A stretch of 64,000 nt of DNA from contig NW_027062652.1 of the NCBI RefSeq assembly GCF_032884065.1, positions 1 to 64,000 on the forward strand, read 5' to 3'. Of the stretch, positions 29,136 to 40,606 are shown one piece after another. Position 1 is the first letter of the stretch, and every line of letters begins with the position of its first letter. The stretch is from Artemia franciscana. Lineage: Eukaryota > Arthropoda > Branchiopoda > Anostraca > Artemiidae. The notes beneath the pieces are model-generated. The model made no database searches, had not been told where the DNA came from, and worked only from the letters and a program-made list of their open reading frames with translations. The translations under genes and the position numbers were made by a program.

Positions 29136-30060
29136 TCTATATATAAAAATAAGTTGTATGTCTGTTACATAAGTTGTATGTCTGTTACACTATCTTCTAT
29201 GTACATAAAAATAAGTTGTATGTTTTTTTTGTGTTGAGGAGGTTTGCATATGACGTCACTGGGACTTAGCAGTCAATTTCTAAAATCTTTAATGCACGTT
29301 AAATTGGCAAGATCAGGTTCAACCAACTCAAAAATAATATGACAACATTTATCAGAAATTGTTTGCTTAGAATTGTGTGTATCAAATTTTCTAGCTTTGA
29401 TCAAATGCCACTATGGATTTTGAACCAATTCACTTCAATTGTCAATTTCGGTTGAAAACCATTTTGGTTTATTGATAAATTATTTCTTTGAAGTGAAATC
29501 GGCTTCCTGTTTTTCAAATACGTTCTGATGAAAATAACCTATATATAAAAATAAGTTGTATGTCTGTTACCTAAGTTGTATGTCTGTTACACTATCTTCT
29601 ATATACATAAAAATAAGTTGTATGTATTTTTGTGTTGAGGGGGTTTGCATATGACGTCACTGGGACTTAGCAGTTATGTTCTAAAATCTTTAATGCACGT
29701 TAAATTGGCAAGATCAGGTTCAACCAACTCAAAAATAATAGGACAACATTTATCAGAAATTGTTTGTTTAGAATTGCGTGTATCAAATTTTCTAGCTTTG
29801 ATCAAATGCCACTCTGGAATTTTGAACAAATTCACTTCAATTGTCAGTTTCGGTTGAAAACAATATTGGTTTATTGATAAATTATTTCTTTGAAGTGAAA
29901 TCGGCTTCCTATTAATATTTCAGATGGAAGTTTCATTGATCTTATACAGTTCTTTAAAATGTGACTTATTTCGCTACTGTGATATTATTTATTATGTGAT
30001 TTTAGAAAATGTGGTGCTTATCACAAAGTCTGGTTAAAGACAAAAGGAAGCGAAAAAATT

Positions 30061-30132
30061 TGCCGAAACCCGGGATCGAACCAGGGCCTTTAGAGCTTCA
30101 GTCTAACGCTCTCCCATCTAAGCTATTTCGGC
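30061..30132 (-). tRNA. tRNA-Phe (GAA)
   Basis: Same intact form as 20765-20836: full stems, GGTTCGATCCC B box, C38 loop. T6 run downstream. Confidence 0.8.
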
Positions 30133-30696
30133 CTATTAAAAATTGTTTTTCAAATACGTTCTGATGAAAATAATCTATATATAAAAATAAGTTGTATGTC
30201 TGTTACATAAGTTGTATGTCTGTTACACTATCTTCTATACACATAAAAATAAGTTGTATATATTTTTGTGTTGAGGGGGTTTGCATATGACGTCACTGGG
30301 ACTTAGCAGTTATTTTCTAAAATCTTAAATGCACGTTAAATTGGCAAGATCAGGTTCAACCAACTCAAAAATAATACGACAACATTTATCAGAAATTGTT
30401 TGTTTAGAATTGTGTGTATCAAATTTTCTAGCTTTGATCAAATGCCACTATGGAATTTTGAACAAATTCACAGTAATTGTCAATTTCGGTTGAAAAAAAA
30501 TTTGGTTTATTGATAAATTATTTCTTTGAAGTGAAATTGGCTTCCTATTAATATTTCAGATGGAAGTTTCATTGTTCTTATACAGTTCTTTAAAATGTGA
30601 CTTATTTCGCTACTGTGATATTATTTATTATGTGATTTTAGCAAATGTGGTGCTTATCACAAAGTCTGGTTAAAGAGAAAAGGAAGCGAAAAAATT

Positions 30697-30768
30697 TGCC
30701 GAAACCCGGGATCGAACCTGGGCCTTTAGAGCTTCAGTCTAATGCTCTCCCATCTAAGCTATTTCGGC
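30697..30768 (-). tRNA. tRNA-Phe (GAA), slightly altered
   Basis: Intact acceptor and anticodon arm; one A-G mismatch in the T stem (CCAGG/CCGGG) and G26 changed to A. B box intact. Confidence 0.75.
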
Positions 30769-31332
30769 CTATTAAAAACTGTTTTTCAAATATGTTCTGA
30801 TGAAAATAATCTATATATAAAAATAAGTTGTATGTCTGTTACATAAGCTGTATGTCTGTTACACTATCTTCTATATACATAAAAATAAGTTGTATGTATT
30901 TTTGTGTTGAGGGGGTTTGCATATGACGTCACTGGGACTTAGCAGTTATGTTCTAAAATCTTTAATGCACGTTAAATTGGCAAGATCAGGTTCAACCAAC
31001 TCAAAAATAATACGACAACATTTATCAGAAATTGTTTGTTTAGAATTGTGTGTATCAAATTTTATAGCTTTGATCAAATGCCACTATGGAATTTTGAACA
31101 AATTCACTTCAATTGTCAATTTCGGTTGAAAACAATTTTGGTTTATTGATAAATTATTTCTTTGAAGTGAAATCGGCTTCCTATTAATATTTCAGATGGA
31201 AGTTTCATTGTTCTTATACAGTTCTTTAAAATGTGACTTATTTTGCTACTGTGATATTATTTATTATGTGATTTTAGCAAATGTGGTGCTTATCACAAAG
31301 TCTGATTAAAGAGAAAAGGAAGCGAAAAAATT

Positions 31333-31404
31333 TGCCGAAACCCGGGATCGAACCAGGGCCTTTAGAGCTTCAGTCTAACGCTCTCCCATCTAAGCTATTT
31401 CGGC
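31333..31404 (-). tRNA. tRNA-Phe (GAA)
   Basis: Intact form, identical in the tRNA part to 20765-20836. Confidence 0.8.
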
Positions 31405-31948
31405 CTATTAAAAACTGTTTTTCAAATACGTTCTGATGAAAATAATCTATATATAAAAATAAGTTGTATGTCTGTTACACTATCTTCTATATAAATAAAA
31501 ATAAGTTGTATGTATTTTTGTGTTGAGGGGATTTGCATATGACGTCACTGGGACTTAGCTGTTATGTTCTAAAATCTTTAATGCACCTTAAATTGGCAAG
31601 ATCAGGTTCAACCAACTCAAAAATATTACGACAACATTTATCAGAAAATGTTTGTTTAGAATTGTGTGTATCAAATTTTCTTGCTTTGATCAAATGCCAC
31701 TATGGAATTTTGAACAAATTCACTTCAATTGTCAATTTCGGTTGAAAACAATTTTGGTTTATTGATAAATTATTTCTTTGAAGTGAAATCGGCTTCCTAT
31801 TAATATTTCAGATGGAAGTTTCATTGTTCTTATACAGTTCTTTAAACTGTCACTTATTTCGCAACTGTGATATTATTTATTATGTGATTTTAGCAATTGT
31901 GGTGCTTATCACAAAGTCTTGTTAAAGAGAAAAGGAAGCGAAAAAAAT

Positions 31949-32020
31949 TACCAAAACCCGGGAACGAACCAGGGCCTTTAGAGCTTCAGTCTAACGCTCT
32001 CTCATTTAAGCTATTTCGGC
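31949..32020 (-). tRNA. tRNA-Phe (GAA), degenerate
   Basis: Matches the 20149 variant (A58 lost, altered D arm) and in addition pair 1-72 is broken (3' strand ends GGT). Probably not functional. Confidence 0.55.
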
Positions 32021-32586
32021 CTATTAAAAACTTTTTTTCAAATACTTTCTGATGAAAATATTCTATATATAAAAATAAGTTGTATGTCTGTTACATAAGT
32101 TGTATGTCTGTTACACTATCTTCTATATACATAAAAATAAGTTGTATGTATTTTTGTGTTGAGGGGGTTTGCATAGGACGTCACTGGGACTTAGCAGTTA
32201 TTTTCTAAAATCTTTAATGCACGTTAAATTGGCAAGATCAGGTTCAACCAACTCAAAAATAATATGACAACATTTATCAGAAATTGTTTGTTTAGAATTG
32301 TGTGTATCAAATTTTCTAGCTTTGATCAAATGCCACTATGGATTTTGAACCAATTTTTCACTTCAATTGTCAATTTCGGTTGAAAACCATTTTGGTTTAT
32401 TGATAAATTATTTCTTTGAAGTGAAATCGGCTTCCTATTAATATTCCAGATAGAAGTTTCATTTTTCTTATACAGTTCTTTAAAATTTGACTTATTTCGC
32501 TACTGTGATATTATTTATTATGTGATTTTAGCAAATGTGGTGCTTATCACAAAGTCTGGTTAAAGACAAAAGGAAGCAAAAAAATT

Positions 32587-32658
32587 TGCCGAAACCCGGG
32601 ATCGAGCCAGGGCCTTTAGATCTTCAGTCTAACGCTCTCCCATCTAAGCTATCTTGGC
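32587..32658 (-). tRNA. tRNA-Phe (GAA), degenerate
   Basis: GCCAAGA acceptor variant, as 19514, with T loop CTCGATC. Confidence 0.6.
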
Positions 32659-33016
32659 TTATTAAAAACTGTTTTTCAAATACGTTCTGATGAAAATAAT
32701 CTATATAAAATAAGTTGTATGTCTGTTACATAAGTTGTATGTCTGTTACACTAACTGCTATATACATAAAAATAAGTTGTATGTATTTTTTTTGTTGAGG
32801 GGGTTTGCATTTGATGTCACTGGGACTTAGCAGTTATTTTCTAAAATCTTTAATGCACGTTGCAAGGTCTATCTTTTTGGTAGATGTTTCATTTTTCTTA
32901 TACAGTTCTTTAAAATTTGACTTATTTCACTACTGTGATATTATTTATTATGTGATTTTGGCAAATGTGGTACTTATCACAAAGTTTGGTTAAAGACAAA
33001 AGGAAGCAAAAAAATT

Positions 33017-33088
33017 TGCCGAAACCTGGGATCGAACCAGGGACCTTTAGATCTTCGGTCTAACGCTCTCCATCTGAGCTATTTCGGC
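33017..33088 (-). tRNA. tRNA-Phe (GAA), C33 variant
   Basis: Same sequence as 19084-19155. Always the unit nearest Helitron B. Confidence 0.85.
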
Positions 33089-33128
33089 TTATTATAAATT
33101 ATTTTTCAAATACGTTCAGATGAAAATC

Positions 33129-33327
33129 TATATATATAAAAATCTATATCTATATATATAAAAATAAGTTGTCTGTCTGTTATGTCTGTTACACTTTGTC
33201 TGTTAATCGGCTTGCTTGAATAATCAAATATCTTTGAAAAGACACAGTATTAAAAGAGATTTAATTTCTTAAAGAGTAAAAAACTAGTAACTTCAAAAAT
33301 CTATCTATCTATCTATATATATAAAAA
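33129..33327 (+). repeat. Single ~165-bp Helitron solo 5' end
   Basis: Two overlapping 5' starts (~33131 and ~33150), then one 165-bp unit and a second TCTATATATATAAAAA that is cut by Helitron B (CTAG at 33328). Confidence 0.85.
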
Positions 33328-34265
33328 CTAGCTGTTTGGGTGGCGCTTCGCGCCCCCCCCCAAGCCCCCCCCCGCGCGTAAGTCGTTACGCGCCATATTA
33401 GTTACGCGCCATTGTAGCTGTTTCCCTGTGTCCCACCTGTGATAAATATATATTTTTAACTACGTAAAACATGCGAATATACAACATTCTTCCCTCCCTG
33501 TGTCTCAGTCGTCAATTATATATCCCGCCTGTGCCCCCGGCGTCCCCGTTGTTGTTGTGTCCCTGCGTCCCGGTCGTCATTTATATTCCCGGTCGTGATT
33601 TGTGTCCGGGTGTCCCAGTCTGTAATTTTTCTTTGAGGTTCCTGGTCGTCATTTATATTCCCTCTGTGTCGGTCGTCATTTGTGTCCCGGTCTGTAATTT
33701 ATCTTTGAGTGTTTTTTCTATTTAGTTTTTTTTTAGTTTTTTATATTTTTTCAGTTTTTTTCTTCTTTATTTTTCAGCGTCACTATGAAGTACATATCGC
33801 CGAACCTTTGTTTTTTAACTTAAATCTGGTAGGCATTGATGACCTTATCCAAGTCAAAATCCCAAACCCAATCATCATCGCTATCATTTTCAGTTTTGAT
33901 ATGTTTTGACTCTCGCTTTCCAGGTGGATTTTCATCTAACTGCGCGGTTTTGCGTTCTTTAGCCGCAAGCCTGTTTTCTTGCTGTTCTTGTGATTCCTCG
34001 GCACGCTTTCTTTTCTTACTTTCTCTATCAGCTGCAACGTGCAGCGTGTTACGTGCCATTGTAGTTGTGTCCCTGTGTCCCACTACAGGTTCACCGACTC
34101 TTGAACAATCCGTATTCAGATCTATACCTCATTATTCTAATGATTGCACTTGAGTTTTGTTGATGGTGATTGCTAATCAAACATTCCCTGTGTCTCCATC
34201 GTCATTTATATATCCCCCTGTGACAGACAGACATAACCCACAAACAACTTATTTTTATATATAGA
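33328..34265 (-). mobile_element. Helitron B, copy 2
   Basis: Complete B element (938 bp) with TC at 34265 and CTAG at 33328-33331; the hairpin is partly eroded (TGTTTGGGTGGCGC). It sits head to tail after Helitron A. Confidence 0.85.
33820..34083 (-). CDS. Helitron B-type small protein
   Basis: 87 residues, identical in sequence to 18087-18350. Function unknown. Confidence 0.45.
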   Translation of the reverse strand: MGHRDTTTMARNTLHVAADRESKKRKRAEESQEQQENRLAAKERKTAQLDENPPGKRESKHIKTENDSDDDWVWDFDLDKVINAYQI

Positions 34266-34420
34266 CTAGGTGTTGGGGTGGCGCGAAGCGCCACCCCAAC
34301 AGCTAGTTGGTGGGGGCCCTTCGCCCCCCCCCCCCCCCCCCCAAGCCCCCCCGCGCGCGTAAGTCGTTACGCGCCATATTAGTTACGCGCCATTGTAGTT
34401 GTGTCCCTATGTCCCACCTG

Positions 34421-34491
<71 letters not shown>

Positions 34492-34529
34492 TTTTACCTT
34501 TTTTAGTTTTTTTCTTCTTTTGTATTAAT

Positions 34530-34609
34530 GCTAAAGCCAAGGTTCAAACCTTGAGCCTCTCGGACCTAGAACCTGAAACATAACGCTTTACCAACTCAGC
34601 TACTTCGGC
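34530..34609 (-). pseudogene. tRNA-Leu(CAG)-like sequence, class II
   Basis: Same 80-nt segment as 17526-17605, unchanged in the parts that pair. Confidence 0.4.
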
Positions 34610-34965
34610 GTGAATACATTCGTTTTGAGCAGCTTCCTCGGGTGTTGCCATTGTAGGTTCTTCAGTCATTTTACAATTAGAAATTTCTCTTTCAACGGTC
34701 TTCTTACAATTAAAAATTTGTCTTTGAACGAAATTCTTAAATACCTGTGTCCTGGTCGTCATTTATATTGCCTGTGTCCCCGTCGTCATTTGTGTCCCGG
34801 TATCCCAGTCTGTAATTTCTCTTTGAGTGTCCCGGTCGTTATTTATATTCCCTCTGTCCCGGTCGTCATTTGTGTCCCGGTCTGTAATTTCTCTTTGAGT
34901 GTTTTTTCTTTTTAGTATTTTTTAGTTTTTTACATTTTTTCTTTTTTCAGTTTTCTTTTTCTTCT

Positions 34966-35316
34966 TTATTTTTCAGCTTCACTATGAAATACATATCGCC
35001 GAACCTTTGTTTTTTTAACTAAAATCTGGTAGGCATTGATGACCTTATCCAAGTCAAGATCACAAACCCAATCATCATTTCTATCATTTTCAGTTTTGAT
35101 ATGTTTCGACTCTCGCTGTCCAGGTGGATCTTCATCTAACTGCGCGGTTTTGCGTTCTTTAGCCTCAAGCCTGTTTCCTTGCTGTTCTTTTGATTCCTCG
35201 GCACGCTTTCTTTTCTGACTTTCTCTATCAGCAGCAAGTTTTTTGGCATAGACTCTTTGAGCATCTTCATCGGCTTTTGCCATTGTAAGTTCATCAGTCA
35301 TTTTAAACTTAAACAT
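34966..35316 (-). CDS. Helitron A-type small protein
   Basis: 116 residues, identical in sequence to 16819-17169. TGACGTCA leader upstream (35360-35430) with a TATATTTAAG-like box. Confidence 0.6.
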   Translation of the reverse strand: MFKFKMTDELTMAKADEDAQRVYAKKLAADRESQKRKRAEESKEQQGNRLEAKERKTAQLDEDPPGQRESKHIKTENDRNDDWVCDLDLDKVINAYQILVKKTKVRRYVFHSEAEK

Positions 35317-35471
35317 TAATAGATTTCTACGTGAACATATATGTCTTAAATATCTTTAATGACGTCACCGTCATAGCAAAAATGACGACAACTAACTTCA
35401 TGACGCCAGTCAACACAGAAACATGACGTCACCTGATCCACAGACAGACAACTTATTTTTATATATATAGA

Positions 35472-35607
35472 TATATATAATTCTAAAATTGTCAGGTAAT
35501 TTTCTATTTTGAAATAAAAACTAAAAATTATTGCTCAGACAACATAAATATTTTTGATATTTACATAATAGCTTTAGTGGTTCTGGACTGAAAATTAAAT
35601 ATGCTAA
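35472..35607. other. Unique-looking AT-rich sequence
   Basis: About 135 bp (around GTCAGGTAATTTTCTATTTT and GCTTTAGTGGTTCTGGACTG) with no match to Helitron parts in the window other than the block copies at 43.43, 49.99-50.13 and 60.39 kb. It may be old flanking DNA. No gene seen. Confidence 0.5.
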
Positions 35608-35735
35608 TCAAATTGGGAATTTCAATCTTTTAGGTTGAAAAGGCAGATTCATTGGAATCATGAGAATGCGTGGAATAAGAAAAGCCTCACCCTCAAAAGG
35701 CCCTGTCAAGATTGTTGCCTCTATTACATTATAAC
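35608..35735 (-). pseudogene. Helitron helicase fragment
   Basis: Encodes VIEATILTGPFEGEAFLIPR and PKRLKFPI, the segment before motif V. A 61-residue frame runs through it but is only a scrap. Copies at 43563, ~49868 (+) and 60521. Confidence 0.75.
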
Positions 35736-35754
35736 AGACATAACACGTCATTTG

Positions 35755-35940
35755 TGTCCTGGTGTCCCGGTCTGTAGTTTCGTTAGTCGACAAACATGAC
35801 GTCAGACGACAAACAACTTCATGACGACATACAGCTCAATCCTTATAATGACGTCAGTCGACAAACATGACGTCAGTCGACACACAAACATGACGTCAGT
35901 CGACAGACAGACAAACAACTTATTTTTATATATATATAGA
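35755..35940 (-). mobile_element. Helitron 5' end with tandem GTCGACTGACGTCA repeats
   Basis: On the - strand: a 5' end near 35940, then three to four ~21-25 bp repeats each with GTCGACTGACGTCATGTTTG, and more CRE-like sites. The body is lost; it runs into the helicase fragment. Confidence 0.75.
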
Positions 35941-36024
35941 TTTGACAGACAGACATACAGACATACATAAGACAGACAGACAGACAGACATAACCCAAAA
36001 ACAACTTATCTTTATATATAGATT

Positions 36025-37150
36025 TTATATATATAGATAAGTTGTCTGTGGGTTATGTCTGTTACACTTTGTCTGTTAATCGGCTTGCTTGAATAATCAA
36101 ATATCTTTGAAAAGACAACAGTATTAAAAGAGATTGAATTTCTTAAAGAGTAAAAAACTGGTAACTTCAAAAATCTATCTATCTATATATATAAAAATAA
36201 GTTGCTGTCTGTTATGTCTGTTACACTTTGACTGTTAATCGGCTTGCTTGAATAATCAAATATCTTTGAAAAGACAACAGTATTAAAAGAGATTGAATTT
36301 CTTAGAGAGTAAAAAACTGGTAACTTCAAAAATCTATCTATCTATATATATATATATAGAAATAAGTTGTCTGTCTGTTATATCTGTTATACTTTGTCTG
36401 TTAATCTATATATATAAAAATAAGTTGTCTGTCTGTTATGTCTGTTACACTTTGGCTGTTCATCGGCTTGCTTGAATAATCAAATATCTTTGAAAAGACA
36501 ACAGTATTAAAAGAGATTGAATTTCTTAAAGAGTAAAAAACTGGTAACTTCAAAAAGCTATCGATCTATATATATAAAAATAAGTTGTCTGTCTGTTATG
36601 TCGTATACACTTTGTCTGTTAATCGGCCTGCTTGAATAATCAAATATCTTTGAAAAGACAACAGTATTAAAAGAGATTGAATTTCTTAAAGAGTAAAAAA
36701 CTGGTAACTTCAAAAATCTATCTATCTATATCTATCTATATATATAAAATTAAGTTGTCTGTCTGTTATGTCTGTTACACTTTGTCTGTTAATCGGCTTG
36801 CTTGAATAATCAAATATCTTTGAAAAGACAACAGTATTAAAAGAGATTGAATTTCTTAAAGAGTAAAAAACTGGTAACTTCAAAAATCTATCTATCTATG
36901 TATATATATAAAAATAAGTTGTCTGTGGGTTATGTCTGTTACACTTTGTCTGTTAATCGGCTTGCTTGAATAATCAAATATCTTTGAAAAGACAAAAGTA
37001 TTAAAAGAGATTGAATTTCTTAAAGAGTAAAAAACTGGTAACTTCAAAAATCTATGTATCTATATGTATAAAAATAAGTTGTCTGTCTGTTATGTCTGTT
37101 ACACTTTGTCTGTTAATCGGCTTGCTTGAATAATCAAATATCTTTGAAAA
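36025..37150 (+). repeat. Tandem array of ~165-bp Helitron solo 5' ends (8 copies)
   Basis: Starts near 36037, 36197, 36360 (short), 36419, 36580, 36750, 36912 and 37073 (cut). A run of simple GACAGACAGACAG repeats precedes it at 35943-36000. Confidence 0.9.
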
Positions 37151-37453
37151 AATAAAAAAGCTAAAAAACTAAAAAAAAGAAAAAAATTAAAGCATGTTGG
37201 TTTTTTTGTATGTTTGAGGGTATGCACATGACATCTGACAAATAAAGAAGAAAATGAAAACTAAAAAAGAAGAAAAAGGTAAAAAACTAAAAAGAAAAAA
37301 GCTAAGAGCTATGAAACTAAAAAAAAGAAAAAGCTAAAAAAGAAAACAAATCAGTAAAAGGAAGAAACTAAAAAAAAGAAAAACTAAAAAAGAAAAAAAA
37401 CTAAGAAAAGACAGAACTAAAAAAACAAAAAAAATAACAAAAAAGAAACTATA
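37151..37453. repeat. A-rich degenerate tract
   Basis: CTAAAAA/GAAAAA words with a scrap of a Helitron leader (TTTGTATGTTTGAGGGTATG). No gene seen. Confidence 0.75.
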
Positions 37454-38068
37454 TCTATATATATATATAAATAAGTTGTATAAATGCATGTTTGTTTGTT
37501 TGTGGGTTTGCATCATTATAAGATGACACTACAGACCGGGACACCGGGACACGAATGATGATCGGGACACAGGGAATATAAATGACGACCGGGACACTAA
37601 AAGAGAAATTAGAGACCGGGACACCGGGACACAAATGACGACCGGGACAACGGGACAGAGGGAATATAAATGAAAACCGGGACAGTCAAAGAGAAATTAC
37701 TGACTGGGATACCAGGACAAAAATGACGACCCGGACACAAATGACGCCCGGGACACAAATGACGACTGGGACACTGGGAATATAAATGACGACCAGGACA
37801 CAGGGAAACAAATATAACGGGAACGCCGGGGGCAAAGGGGGATATACAAATGACGACGGGGACACAGGGAATGTTCGATTAGCAATCACCATCAACAAAG
37901 CTCAAGGGCAATCGTTATAAAAATGCGGTATAGATCTGAATACGGATTGTTTTCCCATGAACAATTATATGTTGCATGTTCAAGAGTCGGTAAACCTGAC
38001 AATCTATTTATATGGACAGACAATGGGACAGCAAAGAATTTTTTATATTCGAAAGTTTTAAGTAGTTA
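37454..38068 (+). mobile_element. Truncated Helitron: 5' end, minisatellite, helicase fragment
   Basis: 5' end at 37454 (TCTATATATATATATAAATA), leader with GCATGTTTGTTTGTTTGTGG, minisatellite 37525-37875, and helicase C-terminal scrap 37877-38068. No 3' hairpin in this orientation; a C-type element of opposite orientation follows. Confidence 0.75.
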
Positions 38069-38106
38069 GGAATATATATATATATAGGAATATATATATA
38101 TATATA

Positions 38107-39319
38107 CTAGCTGTTGGGGTGGCGCTTCGCGCCACCCCAGCACCTAGTTGGTGGGGCGCTTCGCGCCCCCCCCGCGCGCGTAAGTCGTTACGCGCCATAT
38201 TAGTTACGCGCCATTGTAGCTGTGTCCCTGTGTCCCAGCTGTGAATAGAGATAGATATAAATATATATTTTTAACTACGTAAAACATGCGAATATACAAC
38301 ATTCTTCGCTGTCCCATTGTCTGTGCATATAAATAGCATTTATATTCCCTGTGTCCCGGTCGTCATTTGTGTCCTGGTGTCCCAGTTTGTAATTTCTCTT
38401 TGAGTGTCCCGGTCGTCATTTATATTCCCTGTGTCCCAGTGTCCCGGTCGTCATTTGTGTCCCGGTGTCCCAGTCTGTAATTTTTATTCAAACAATCTCT
38501 GTGTCTCAGTCGTCAATTATATATCCCGCCTGTGCCCCCGGCGTCCCCGTTGTAGTTGTGTCCCTGCGTCCCGGTCGTCATTTATATTCCCGGTCGTGAT
38601 TTGTGTCAGGGTGTCCCAGTCTGTAATTTTTCTTTGAGGTTCCCGGTCGTCATTTATATTCCCTCTGTGTAGGTCGTCATTTGTTTCCCGGTCTGTAATT
38701 TATCTTTGAGTGTTTTTTCTTTTAGTTTTTACATTTTTTCAGTTTTTTTCCTCTTTATTTTTCAGCGTCACTATGAAGTACATATCGCCGAACCTTTGTT
38801 TTTTAACTTAAATCTGGTAGGCATTGATGACCTTATCCAAGTCAAAATCCCAAACCCAATCATCATCGCTATCATTTTCAGTTTTGATATGTTTTGACTC
38901 TCGCTTTCCAGGTGGGTTTTCATCTAACTGCGCGGTTTCGCGTTCTTTAGCCGCAAGCCTGTTTTCTTGCTGTTCTTGTGATTCCTCGGCACGCTTTCTT
39001 TTCTTACTTTCTCTATCAGCTGCAAGCCTGTTTTCTTGCTGTTCTTGTGATTACTCGGCACGCTTTCTTTTCTTACTTTCTCTATCAGCAGCAAGTTTTT
39101 TGGCATAGACTCGTTGAGCAGCTTCCTCGGCTGTTGCCATTGTAGGTTCTTCAGTAGTTTTACAATTAAACATTTTTTCGTGAACGCATGTCTTAAATAC
39201 CATTAATGACGTCACCGTCATAACAAAAATGACTACAACTAACTTAATGACGTCAGTCGACACAGAAACATGACGTCACCTGACAGACACACAGACAGAC
39301 AACTTATTTTTATATATAT

Positions 39320-39322
<3 letters not shown>
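38107..39322 (-). mobile_element. Helitron C, copy 1 (complete)
   Basis: TC at 39322 preceded by A, CTAG at 38107-38110 followed by T, 1,216 bp. It has a double-hairpin terminus, minisatellite (38340-38705), a broken small-protein frame and a TGACGTCA leader. Confidence 0.85.
38808..39173 (-). pseudogene. Helitron C-type small protein, one stop
   Basis: Matches 46420-46785 throughout, but the second basic repeat contains one stop codon (GAGTAA in place of GAGGAA). Otherwise in frame. Confidence 0.7.
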
Positions 39323-39414
<92 letters not shown>

Positions 39415-39415
39415 C
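39311..39415. repeat. (AT)n microsatellite
   Basis: TA repeat of about 100 bp between the 5' end of Helitron C and a solitary hairpin. Confidence 0.95.
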
Positions 39416-39418
39416 TAC

Positions 39419-39460
39419 TAACTGTTGGGGTGGCGCTTCGCGCCACCCCAACAGTTGGTT
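39419..39460. repeat. Solitary Helitron hairpin
   Basis: AACTGTTGGGGTGGCGC-TTC-GCGCCACCCCAACAGTT is a near-perfect 17-bp palindrome with no adjoining Helitron body. CTAA replaces CTAG at one end. It marks the join between two long duplicated blocks. Confidence 0.8.
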
Positions 39461-39918
39461 GACTTAGCAGTTATTTCTAAAGCAGTTTGCAAGACTTATT
39501 TTATTTCTAAAGCAGTTGGTTGACTTAGCAGTTATTTTCTAAAATCTTTAATGCACGTTAAATTGGCAAGATCAGGTTCAACCAACTCAAAAATAATACG
39601 ACAACATTTATCAGAAATTGTTTGTTTAGAATTGTGTGTATCAAATTTTATAGCTTTGATCAAATGCCACTATGGAATTTTGAACAAATTCACTTCAATT
39701 GTCAATTTCGGTTGAAAACAATTTTGGTTTATTGATAAATTATTTCTTTGAAGTGAAATCGGCTTCCTATTAATATTTCAGATGGAAGTTTCATTGTTCT
39801 TATACAGTTCTTTAAAATGTGACTTATTTTGCTACTGTGATATTATTTATTATGTGATTTTAGCAAATGTGGTGCTTATCACAAAGTCTGATTAAAGAGA
39901 AAAGGAAGCGAAAAAATT

Positions 39919-39990
39919 TGCCGAAACCCGGGATCGGACCAGGGCCTTTAGAGCTTCAGTCTAACGCTCTCCCATCTAAGCTATTTCGGC
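39919..39990 (-). tRNA. tRNA-Phe (GAA), B-box variant
   Basis: As the intact form except T loop TCCGATC (T55 to C; B box GGTCCGATCCC). Confidence 0.7.
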
Positions 39991-40534
39991 CTATTAAAAA
40001 CTGTTTTTCAAATACGTTCTGATGAAAATAATCTATATATAAAAATAAGTTGTATGTCTGTTACACTATCTTCTATATAAATAAAAATAAGTTGTATGTA
40101 TTTTTGTGTTGAGGGGAATTGCATATGACGTCACTGGGACTTAGCAGTTATGTTCTAAAATCTTTAATGCACCTTAAATTGGCAAGATCAGGTTCAACCA
40201 ACTCAAAAATATTACGACAACATTTATCAGAAAATGTTTGTTTAGAATTGTGTGTATCAAATTTTCTTGCTTTGATCAAATGCCACTATGGAATTTTGAA
40301 CAAATTCACTTCAATTGTCAATTTCGGTTGAAAACAATTTTGGTTTATTGATAAATTATTTCTTTGAAGTGAAATCGGCTTCCTATTAATATTTCAGATG
40401 GAAGTTTCATTGTTCTTATACAGTTCTTTAAACTGTCACTTATTTCGCAACTGTGATATTATTTATTATGTGATTTTAGCAAATGTGGTGCTTATCACAA
40501 AGTCTTGTTAAAGAGAAAAGGAAGCGAAAAAAAA

Positions 40535-40606
40535 TGCCAAAACCCGGGAACGAACCAGGGCCTTTAGAGCTTCAGTCTAACGCTCTCTCATTTAAGCTAT
40601 TTCGGC
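40535..40606 (-). tRNA. tRNA-Phe (GAA), degenerate
   Basis: A58-less variant, as 20149; pair 1-72 intact. Confidence 0.6.

Larger units (their letters stand above)
29136..33128 (-). repeat. tRNA-Phe unit array, block R1 (6 tRNA units plus one tRNA-less)
   Basis: Units (Helitron orientation +) begin near 29136, 29547, 30173, 30809, 31446, 32063 and 32700. The first lacks the tRNA and ~200 bp before it. Six units keep the tRNA. It is the longest of the five arrays. Confidence 0.9.
34266..35471 (-). mobile_element. Helitron A, copy 2 (complete)
   Basis: TC at 35471/35470 and CTAG at 34266-34269, 1,206 bp. The first hairpin region is G/C expanded (19 C at 34324-34342 on the + strand). The last hairpin is flipped, as in all A copies. 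(AT)n at 34427-34487. Confidence 0.88.
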
